Origin: Acidobacteriota bacterium
Lineage (GTDB): Bacteria; Actinomycetota; Acidimicrobiia; Spongiisociales; UBA5794
Length of the DNA: 11,264 bases
Direction: 5' to 3'
Assembly (NCBI GenBank): GCA_022574065.1
Contig: JACZST010000008.1
Location: forward strand, 5,920 to 17,183
Shown one piece after another: positions 5,044 to 11,264 of the stretch. The notes beneath the pieces are model-generated. The model made no database searches, had not been told where the DNA came from, and was given only the letters and a program-made list of their open reading frames with translations. The position numbers and the translations under genes were made by a program. How positions within the stretch are numbered: the first letter of the stretch is position 1; every line of letters begins with the position of its first letter.

Positions 5044-6231
5044 CTACGGGGCTTGCGCGTGGTCGAAGGCGCGCTCTCCAGGCACCGGCGACCGGCGCAG
5101 CCATATCGAGTGGGCCATCCCGAGAGCGATGCTCATCGCGATGAACGCGGTGCCGCCGGCGGACATGAACGGCAGAGGGAGCCCCGTGATCGGCATGACA
5201 CCGACGGTCATACCGACGTTGACGAATACGTGGAAGGTGATCAGTGCGGCAGCGCCCACCGCGATGAGCTGACCGAAGCGGTCCCTGGCGTGTAGCGCAG
5301 CGACCAGGATCCGCCATAGGAGGATGGCAAACAACGAAAGCACGATGACGGCCCCCACGAACCCGAGCTGCTCCCCAACCGCAGTGAAGATGAAGTCGCT
5401 CGACTGCTCCGGCACGAACCGCAGGTTGGTTTGGGTCCCGTTGAACAGTCCCTTTCCGAACAACCCTCCGGTTCCGATAGCGATCTCGCTCTGCTGCAGG
5501 TTGTACTGAGCACCCAGCAAGTCGGAGTTGACATCGAGGAACGCGGTCAGGCGCTCAACTTGGTATTGGCTGATCGCCCCTACTTGGAACAAGGCGACTG
5601 CGCCGACCGCAGCAGCGACCAGGAGTGCTGCCATCTGCCGCCACGTCGCACCGGCGACGAACAGGATCACCATGGCGATGGTGCCGAAGGCGAGCATAGT
5701 GCCGAGGTCCGGCTGCTTGAAGATCAGAAATGCCGGAATCGCCACCACCACGACCGCCCGCACGATGCTGTCCCATCGCAGCGCCCGCGGCTTGAGAGCA
5801 AGCAGGCCGGCCAACGCCACGATGACCGCCACCTTGGCCAGCTCGGCCGGCTGGAACTGCCCGAGCGGTCCGAGGTCGATCCACCGCTGCGCACCCTGCA
5901 CGGTCCTCCCCAGCGGAGTGAGCACGAGAAGCAGCGTCAGCATGCTGGCCGCGTAGATGGCGGGGACCCAGCGGCGCAGATGTCGGACATCAAACGCGGA
6001 AACGACGGCAAATGCAATAAACCCGACGACCACGAACACCCCCTGGCGCTCCAGGTCCTGCGTTGGGTTCAATCCGAGGTCGATCAGGCGTGGTGCCGAC
6101 GCCGTGTACACCATGAGGAGACCAAGCACCGACAGCGCGATGTAGGAAGCGACCAACGCCAGGTCGGGGCGCATGGGCCGCTCCCTCTGCAGGACCGTGA
6201 TCGGCTGGGGGGTGCGCTCGAGCATCGTCAA
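5044..6231 (-). CDS. rodA: RodA, SEDS-family peptidoglycan glycosyltransferase
   Basis: RodA polymerises lipid II into glycan strands in the inner membrane and works with PBP2 during rod elongation. The 395-residue product is highly hydrophobic with about ten predicted membrane segments. SEDS landmarks are GQFQPAELAK (124-133), KQPDLGT (172-178), the IAIGTGGLFGKG loop (250-261), the VPEQSSDFIF segment (273-282) containing the catalytic-type Asp (D279), and GLPLPFMSAGG (350-360). The PLPFMS motif and the PBP2 partner next door favour RodA over FtsW. The start is either TTG at 6231, overlapping the mrdA stop (TTGA), with AGGAG 10 nt upstream, or ATG at 6225, two codons later. I give the longer form. 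The overlap indicates translational coupling to PBP2, matching their one-to-one complex. Confidence 0.96.
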   Translation of the reverse strand: MTMLERTPQPITVLQRERPMRPDLALVASYIALSVLGLLMVYTASAPRLIDLGLNPTQDLERQGVFVVVGFIAFAVVSAFDVRHLRRWVPAIYAASMLTLLLVLTPLGRTVQGAQRWIDLGPLGQFQPAELAKVAVIVALAGLLALKPRALRWDSIVRAVVVVAIPAFLIFKQPDLGTMLAFGTIAMVILFVAGATWRQMAALLVAAAVGAVALFQVGAISQYQVERLTAFLDVNSDLLGAQYNLQQSEIAIGTGGLFGKGLFNGTQTNLRFVPEQSSDFIFTAVGEQLGFVGAVIVLSLFAILLWRILVAALHARDRFGQLIAVGAAALITFHVFVNVGMTVGVMPITGLPLPFMSAGGTAFIAMSIALGMAHSIWLRRSPVPGERAFDHAQAP

Positions 6232-8741
6232 TCTGCGTCGGCTCCTGCCTCGAGGGGCGTGACCGATTCCGACCCGCCAACCAGGTGCTGCAACACCTGA
6301 CGGGCGATCGGGGCTGCGACCTTGCCGCCAGAGCCACCGCGTTCAACCACGATGGAGACTACGTACTGCGGGTTGAACACCGGAGCCACCCCGACAAACC
6401 AGGCGGTATCGACCTGGTCGACCTCGGCCTCTGCCTTGATGACCTCTGCGGTGCCGGTCTTCCCTCCGACGTCCTCGACCCCTTCGCCAAAGCTCTCGAA
6501 GGCCCGCCTTGCCGTCCCGAGCGGTCCGTTCACCACCTGCTGAAGGTCACGCCGGAACAGGGTCACCGACGCCGCCGACAACTCCACGCTCGCCAGGGCA
6601 ACCGGGTCTGTCGGATACAGCACCGTTCCTTCCTGGTCGGTGATCCGGTCAACCACCCGCGGCTCCCACAGGGTGCCGCCGTTGACCATGGTGGAAAACC
6701 CATTGGCGAGTTGGAGCGGCGTAACAAGCACGGTTCCCTGGCCAACGACCGCGTTCATCAGGTCACCGCCGACCCATGGCCCCGTAGCTCGCACCCGGCC
6801 GGTGCCGGCACGCTGCTCTTCGCGAAACCACGCCCGATCGGGGATCAGACCTTGTTTCTCGAACGGGAGATCGACTCCCGTCGCCTCACCGAAGCCGAAG
6901 GCACGGGCCCATTCCTGCCACAGGTTCTCGTTGTTGATGCCGTCGTCGTCTGAGCGCTCGTTCCACACCCGCAGCGCGATCTCCCAGAAATACAGGTCGC
7001 AGGAGGCCTGCAACGCACCATGGAGATCCAGTGGCCCATGACCGCCGCGCTTCCAGTCGCGATACACCTGGGACGATCCGTCGTTGAACTCAAAGCGGAG
7101 GCTTCCTGTGCAGTTATAGGCGTCGGTGTCGGAGGTGAGCGGTTGTAGCTCGTCGACTGCCTGCTCCTCGCCGAAGGCGACGTCCTCTCCCGGTTGCTCG
7201 GTACCGAGCAACCGGTCTGCGATCGGCCGGTCGAGCGGGTAGATCCCCTCTTCGATCGCCAGCATGTAGGCGACCACCTTGAAGGTGGATGCCGGCGAGT
7301 ACAGGCCCTGGACGGCGAAGTTGGTGAAAGCGTTTGCGGTGCCGAGCAGCTCCCATTCCTCCGACGTCAGGCCGCTGACGAACGCCGTTGGGTCAAAGCT
7401 GGGATACGACCCCATGGCGATGATGGATCCGTCTCTCGGGTCCTCAACCACCCCAACCGATCGGACCGGGCACCACTTATCCGAGTGGGTGAGGACGATG
7501 CGGTCCTGGTCGATGGTCGTCGTCCGCAGCGTCGTCGCAAACAGGTCTCCTTCTGCGACGACGAAACGCTCACCGTCGACAACGACCACCGCGCTCTTCG
7601 TGTCGCGCGATTCGGTGACGCTGATCAGCCGTATCGACCGTTCGACGGTCCCGCTCAGCCTGGAGCGTTGGTCGACGCCGAGGACAACACGCTGCGCCGG
7701 CACACAGACGCCGGCTGAATCGACCGGGAGACCGTCGTACAAGGCCTTGAGCACGTCACCTTCGCCAAGCTCGTCGGCATCGGGAAGCGACTCCCGCTCG
7801 AGGAGCGCTGCCGCCTCCGCTTCTTCCCGTTCGTCCTCGTCTTTGATCCCAGCCGTCTCGGCGATGCGAGCGACAGCCTCTCTGATCGCGGTGATGGCCT
7901 CTTGCCGAGCCAGCGCCATCCTGGCGTCGATACCCACCTCGGCGAGGGCGTCGACCCGTTCCTCCATCTCCAGGCGTCTCGCCAACTCCAGGCCCTCCCG
8001 CAGCGACGCCTGAAGCTGAGCCTGCACCGCCGCATCGAGAGTGAGATGGAGGTTGTTCCCAGGCTGAGGGGCCTTCTCGCCCGTCTTGCTGAGTATGGTG
8101 CGGTCGGCATCGACGCGGTACTTGACGAGTCCTTCCGTTCCCCGGAGCTGGTCGTCATAGAAGCGCTCCACACCGGCCTTCCCAACCACATCGTTGCCAC
8201 GGACGTCCGGTCGTTCCAGATCTTCGGCAGAAGGGCGGCCGATGTAGCCGAGAACATGAGCCGCCAGGTCGCCGCCCGGATATTCGCGCACCGGCTGCGG
8301 GATCACGGCAACACCTGGGAAGTCCTCACGACGCTCGAGCAGGAGCAGCGCTCGCTCCTCCGTTAGATCCATGGCGAGTATCAGCTGTGCACCGCTGTTG
8401 GCGTTGGCAAAGGTCTCCAAGAGTGAGCTCGCCGGCTCGTCGAGGAAGGCGGCGAGGTTGCGTGACAGGAGGTCGATGGTCTCGTCGGTGACCAGGGCCA
8501 TGTCTACGACCACAGCAAGGGAAGGCCGGGTCCCGGCCAAAAGCACACCGTTGCGATCGAACACGTCGCCGCGAGGCGCCGGCGTATTCACCACACGGAC
8601 CTGGTTGAATTCGGCTCGTGCCTGGTACTCCTGCACGCCGGTGACCTGCACCGTCCACAGCCGCAAACCAAGCAGGGCGAGCATGGCAGCGAGGATCACT
8701 CCCACCGTCACAACCCGCCACGTTCCGCTCACAGCGCCCAC
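6228..8741 (-). CDS. mrdA: Penicillin-binding protein 2 (class B transpeptidase) with large internal insertion
   Basis: PBP2 crosslinks peptidoglycan during elongation and activates RodA. A membrane anchor (about 10-30) is followed by the dimerisation/pedestal domain (RGDVFDRNG at 57-65, VGKAGVERFYDD at 186-197). The transpeptidase domain has the SxxK motif STFK (S485 nucleophile), an SxD motif SCD (580-582) and KTGT (761-764). The protein is 837 residues, against about 600-700 for most PBP2s. The excess sits between LHLTLDAAVQ (231-240) and the next conserved strand VVEDPRDGSIIAMGSYPSFDP (431-451, conserved D434 and P447). A charged helical stretch (about 250-330) and a beta-rich stretch (about 340-425), with cysteines C346 and C424, fill the gap. 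The GTG at 8741 overlaps mreD by 13 bp; a GTG at 8732, giving a 4 bp overlap (GTGA), is equally possible. All catalytic motifs are intact, so it should be active. Confidence 0.95.
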   Translation of the reverse strand: MGAVSGTWRVVTVGVILAAMLALLGLRLWTVQVTGVQEYQARAEFNQVRVVNTPAPRGDVFDRNGVLLAGTRPSLAVVVDMALVTDETIDLLSRNLAAFLDEPASSLLETFANANSGAQLILAMDLTEERALLLLERREDFPGVAVIPQPVREYPGGDLAAHVLGYIGRPSAEDLERPDVRGNDVVGKAGVERFYDDQLRGTEGLVKYRVDADRTILSKTGEKAPQPGNNLHLTLDAAVQAQLQASLREGLELARRLEMEERVDALAEVGIDARMALARQEAITAIREAVARIAETAGIKDEDEREEAEAAALLERESLPDADELGEGDVLKALYDGLPVDSAGVCVPAQRVVLGVDQRSRLSGTVERSIRLISVTESRDTKSAVVVVDGERFVVAEGDLFATTLRTTTIDQDRIVLTHSDKWCPVRSVGVVEDPRDGSIIAMGSYPSFDPTAFVSGLTSEEWELLGTANAFTNFAVQGLYSPASTFKVVAYMLAIEEGIYPLDRPIADRLLGTEQPGEDVAFGEEQAVDELQPLTSDTDAYNCTGSLRFEFNDGSSQVYRDWKRGGHGPLDLHGALQASCDLYFWEIALRVWNERSDDDGINNENLWQEWARAFGFGEATGVDLPFEKQGLIPDRAWFREEQRAGTGRVRATGPWVGGDLMNAVVGQGTVLVTPLQLANGFSTMVNGGTLWEPRVVDRITDQEGTVLYPTDPVALASVELSAASVTLFRRDLQQVVNGPLGTARRAFESFGEGVEDVGGKTGTAEVIKAEAEVDQVDTAWFVGVAPVFNPQYVVSIVVERGGSGGKVAAPIARQVLQHLVGGSESVTPLEAGADAD

Positions 8742-9235
8742 CGCCGTTCATCACGTCGCATCGTCAGCGTGGAAACCCAGAAGATCGGGGCGGCCAACAC
8801 TACGTTCCACAATGCCGGAAACAGGAGCTGCTTCCACAGGTCAGGGCGATTGATGGTTCCCTGACCGAATAGTGTTCCAACGATCGCGTACAGCAGCTGC
8901 CCGGCGAAGGTGAGCCCAAAGATCCCGGCTGCTACGACGAGCACTCCCCCAACCTCGTATTGGCGAAGCTTGACGGTGGCGAACGCCACCACCGTCATCG
9001 TGATCGCCCACAGCCCGAGGGACGACCCGCCGACCAGGTCTGAGACGATGCCGGCGGTGAAGCCGACCATGAGCGCAGCCTCGGGCTCCAGGTAGCGAGC
9101 GCAAGCAATCACGGTCAGCAGCACGATCGCCGGCGCGATGGTAAAGGGGCGTACCTGGCTGAACAACGTGGTCTGCAGGACGATGGCGATGAGCACGAGC
9201 CCAAGCGCGATCAGGGTGTTCTTGTGCCTCCTCAT
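8729..9235 (-). CDS. mreD: Rod shape-determining membrane protein MreD
   Basis: MreD is an integral membrane component that, with MreC, couples cytoplasmic MreB to PBP2/RodA. The 168-residue product is hydrophobic, with five to six membrane segments (roughly 8-24, 32-47, 53-68, 75-90, 97-123 and 136-157). It carries the family-typical GFTAGIVSDLVGGSSLG stretch (58-74). The ATG at 9235 overlaps the mreC stop as ATGA and has GGGGGAG 5 nt upstream, so I prefer it to the upstream in-frame start at 9319, which lies inside mreC. The short charged C-terminus (RRDERRW) is cytosolic in the usual topology. Confidence 0.92.
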   Translation of the reverse strand: MRRHKNTLIALGLVLIAIVLQTTLFSQVRPFTIAPAIVLLTVIACARYLEPEAALMVGFTAGIVSDLVGGSSLGLWAITMTVVAFATVKLRQYEVGGVLVVAAGIFGLTFAGQLLYAIVGTLFGQGTINRPDLWKQLLFPALWNVVLAAPIFWVSTLTMRRDERRWAL

Positions 9236-10131
9236 TGCGGCTCCCCCGACGGATTGACGAAGCTCGGCGGCTCGATCAGTATCGGCTCCAACTCGACTTC
9301 TGCATCCAGGGGCGACCACCCGACGATCACCTTGACGTAGTCGATTTTGGAGAACCTCGCAGCGGTCTCCACGCGGGTCTGCAGCACGAAGTTCACCTCG
9401 GCGTCTGCGGACTCCGTCACGTAGCCAACGACGATCCCAGGCGGGAACCGACTTCCATCGGTGACCACGACCGAACCCCGGGTGACCGGTGTGGTGGCAT
9501 TGAACATATCGAGGCGCAGCGTTGTAATGCCAAGGCCGGTTACCACACCGGTCTCGTTGGTCTGCTGAACGCGAACGCCCACAGAGACCACGGGGTCGGT
9601 GAGGAGTCTGACGCGTGCGGTTGACGCCGTCACCGCGTCGACCCGCCCTATCAGTCCCCGCTCGTCGATCACCGCCTGTCCTATGGCAATTCCGTCGTCC
9701 ACCCCCTTCAAGATGTACTTGACGTGGTCGAACGACGACGGCCCGGACGAGTACACCCGCGCCGTCACCGAGGCGAGCTCGAGCGGTGGCGCCAGGCCGT
9801 TGATCGCCTCTAGTTCCTCGACCTTGCGCTCCAAGGCCGACGTCTCGCGCAGGCGCAGCTCGAGCTCACGGACTTGTTCCTGCAGGCGTAGGTTCTCATC
9901 GGAGAGCCCCGCCAGGTTCGAAATGCCGTCGAAGAAGGAAACGACAGGAGAGATCAAGAGGTCGGCACCCCGTTGGATCGGCGCCAGCAAGGTCGCCGCC
10001 CCGCCCCGCATCGTGTCGGCAATCCCGGTCTCCGCCGTCCTCACGTCGAAGGTCGCGATCACGAATCCGGCCGCAAGCAGGGACATGAAGAGCGCCGTGA
10101 CGCGATCAAACCTTCTTCCTGTGGGGAACAT
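9232..10131 (-). CDS. mreC: Rod shape-determining protein MreC
   Basis: MreC is a bitopic protein whose periplasmic part forms filaments and switches PBP2 to its active state. The 299-residue product has a short basic cytoplasmic N-terminus, one membrane segment (about 11-28), a coiled coil (about 73-110, with heptad-like Leu/Glu spacing from LSDENLRLQEQ onward) and the beta-rich MreC core (about 118-272). The core includes family-typical segments such as GQAVIDERGLIGRVD (151-165) and LLTDPVVSVGVRV (176-188). A short acidic/proline tail (276-299) follows. The ATG at 10131 lies 21 bp after mreB; there is no strong Shine-Dalgarno, so initiation may depend on ribosomes finishing mreB. Confidence 0.95.
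   Translation of the reverse strand: MFPTGRRFDRVTALFMSLLAAGFVIATFDVRTAETGIADTMRGGAATLLAPIQRGADLLISPVVSFFDGISNLAGLSDENLRLQEQVRELELRLRETSALERKVEELEAINGLAPPLELASVTARVYSSGPSSFDHVKYILKGVDDGIAIGQAVIDERGLIGRVDAVTASTARVRLLTDPVVSVGVRVQQTNETGVVTGLGITTLRLDMFNATTPVTRGSVVVTDGSRFPPGIVVGYVTESADAEVNFVLQTRVETAARFSKIDYVKVIVGWSPLDAEVELEPILIEPPSFVNPSGEPQ
9241..9247 (-). promoter_or_regulatory. Ribosome binding site fixing the mreD start
   Basis: GGGGGAG on the minus strand, 5 nt upstream of the ATG at 9235 and within the last codons of mreC. It supports the short MreD start and coupled translation. Confidence 0.75.
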
Positions 10132-10152
10132 CAGCCGACGGGCGTGTTCACG

Positions 10153-11184
10153 TCACGAGCGGCTGGTGGAGTGGAGCACGCTGCCGAGCACGTCGAACTC
10201 CTCCAACACTGCACCCGAACCAATCACAACGCTCTGCAATGGCCGATCCGCGGTCACGATCGGCATCCCGGTCTCGTGGACCAGTCGATGGTCGAGGCCC
10301 CGGAGCAGCGCTCCGCCGCCTGTCAGGATGATTCCGCGCTCCATGATGTCTGCGGCAAGCTCCGGGGGTGTCTTGTCCAGGGTGTATTTGATGGCATCGA
10401 TGACGGCCGATACCGGCTCCTCCATGGCTTCCCTGATGTCCTGGCTGGACACCACGATCGTCTTCGGCAGTCCCGACACCAGGTCTCTGCCCCGCAGTTC
10501 CGCCGCCGGTTCGTTCGGATAAGGCCAGGCCGAACCGATGGCCAGCTTCACCTGTTCGGCGGTCCGCTCGCCGAGCATCAGGCTGTACTCTTTCTTGACC
10601 CAATCGATGATCGAGTCGTCCATCTCGTCGCCACCGATCCTGATGCTTCGCGAAACGACGATCCCTCCGAGCGAGATCACCGCAACTTCGGTGGTGCCAC
10701 CCCCGATATCGACGACCATGGACCCCGTCGGCTCGTGCACCGGTAGGCCCACGCCGATTGCAGCCGCCATCGGCTCCTCGATGGTGTACGTCTTGCGGGC
10801 TCCTGCGTGGTATGCGGCCTCTTCGACGGCGCGGCGCTCGACGGCGGTAATGCCCGAGGGCACGCAGATCACGATCCGTGGGCGGGCGGCAAAACGCCCC
10901 GTATGAACCTTGTCAATGAAATAGCGAAGCATCTTCTCTGTGATGTCGAAGTCGGCGATCACACCGTCTCGCAGCGGCCGAATCGCCTGAATGTGCGATG
11001 GGGTCCGCCCGATCATTCGCTTGGCGGCCATCCCTACTTCGAGCGGGCGGTTGTCGTGGGTGTCGATGGCGACCACCGAAGGCTCGTTGAGGACGATCCC
11101 CTGGCCGCGGACAAACACCAGCGTGTTGGCCGTGCCGAGGTCGATCGCCATGTCGCGACCCGCGAGGGCCAGGAAGTTGTTCAT
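10153..11184 (-). CDS. mreB: Rod shape-determining protein MreB (bacterial actin)
   Basis: MreB polymerises with ATP into membrane-bound antiparallel filaments that steer the elongasome. The 343-residue product has the family length. Actin-fold nucleotide motifs are visible: phosphate-1 DLGTAN (15-20), phosphate-2 DIGGGTTEV (159-167) and the adenosine motif LTGGGALLRG (287-296). Other signatures are CVPSGITAVERRAV (107-120) and IEEPMAAAIGVGLPV (135-149). Residues 1-10 (MNNFLALAGR) may give a short amphipathic or hydrophobic membrane-binding start, which is inferred. The ATG at 11184 has a weak GGTGGTG upstream. It is the first visible gene of the mreBCD-mrdA-rodA operon. Mbl-type paralogues cannot be excluded from sequence alone, but the context favours MreB. 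Confidence 0.97.
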   Translation of the reverse strand: MNNFLALAGRDMAIDLGTANTLVFVRGQGIVLNEPSVVAIDTHDNRPLEVGMAAKRMIGRTPSHIQAIRPLRDGVIADFDITEKMLRYFIDKVHTGRFAARPRIVICVPSGITAVERRAVEEAAYHAGARKTYTIEEPMAAAIGVGLPVHEPTGSMVVDIGGGTTEVAVISLGGIVVSRSIRIGGDEMDDSIIDWVKKEYSLMLGERTAEQVKLAIGSAWPYPNEPAAELRGRDLVSGLPKTIVVSSQDIREAMEEPVSAVIDAIKYTLDKTPPELAADIMERGIILTGGGALLRGLDHRLVHETGMPIVTADRPLQSVVIGSGAVLEEFDVLGSVLHSTSRS

Positions 11185-11204
11185 CGATTCACCACCCGGG
11201 AGCG

Positions 11205-11240
11205 TCCTGAGAGTGTACCCACAGCTAGGTTTTTGGGCTC
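11205..11240 (-). promoter_or_regulatory. Possible mreB promoter, weak
   Basis: Upstream of mreB on the minus strand, TACACT (11212-11217) resembles a -10 box and is 27 nt from the ATG. At 17 nt spacing no good -35 box is seen (GAGCCC). The 80 bp before mreB hold no other gene. The main support is that this is the first gap before a tightly packed operon; the window ends too soon to rule out an upstream cotranscribed gene. Confidence 0.25.
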
Positions 11241-11264
11241 TGACTTCATTCGAAGAAGAGTGCG

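Noticed and set aside
5006..5317. In-frame upstream extension of tdk into rodA
   Set aside because: It would overlap 270 bp of rodA, and type II thymidine kinases begin shortly before the P-loop, as the ATG at 5005 gives.
5431..6300. Plus-strand open frame opposite rodA
   Set aside because: Its translation is rich in Arg, His and Gln and lacks any membrane or domain pattern, while the opposite strand encodes an intact SEDS protein.
9236..9319. Upstream in-frame extension of mreD inside mreC
   Set aside because: The ATG at 9235 has a strong Shine-Dalgarno and the typical ATGA overlap; the extension is polar and unlike an MreD N-terminus.

Overview
The window is a high-GC bacterial chromosome segment in which every convincing gene lies on the minus strand. 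Read in the direction of transcription (high to low coordinates) the order is mreB, mreC, mreD, mrdA (PBP2), rodA, tdk, rne/rng, rplU, rpmA, obg. The order mreBCD-mrdA-rodA followed by RNase E/G, L21, L27 and Obg is familiar from Actinobacteria (for example Streptomyces). The protein sequences, GTG/TTG starts and composition fit a rod-forming actinobacterial lineage. An early-branching class such as Acidimicrobiia is my guess, not something I can show. No phage, plasmid, IS, CRISPR, tRNA or rRNA gene is visible, and no plus-strand gene is credible.

Region 5044-11184 is the elongasome operon. MreB (actin-like filament), MreC and MreD (membrane scaffold), PBP2 (transpeptidase) and RodA (glycosyltransferase) together build the lateral cell wall. 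The genes are packed with 21 bp gaps or overlaps of 4-13 bp, which indicates translational coupling. The PBP2 is unusually long: about 165-185 residues, a charged helical stretch followed by a beta-rich stretch, sit inside the start of its transpeptidase domain. Thymidine kinase (4415-5005) follows rodA after 38 bp.

A 309 bp gap (4106-4414) rich in small hairpins separates tdk from a compact RNase E/G with a basic N-terminal extension (2588-4105). A 10 bp-stem hairpin and a 135 bp gap then precede rplU and rpmA (1 nt apart). L21 carries a 76-residue Lys/Ala/Pro tail encoded partly by a perfect 30 bp tandem repeat. After a 232 bp gap comes Obg (165-1421), the ribosome-associated GTPase.

The noncoding DNA is the most unusual part. 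(i) Three copies of a modular C-rich, two-hairpin element lie at 8-59, 1469-1526 (inverted) and 1577-1645. (ii) A degenerate 7-bp array (units such as GCGACTT) abuts the 3' ends of both obg and tdk. (iii) An 8-bp array (GTRGCYGA) abuts the obg start, which lacks a Shine-Dalgarno. These look like families of short intergenic repeats that probably recur through the genome. The PBP2 insertion and the L21 tail are the main protein-level oddities. I see no evidence of a wholly new multi-gene system; this is a core housekeeping locus with unusual decorations.
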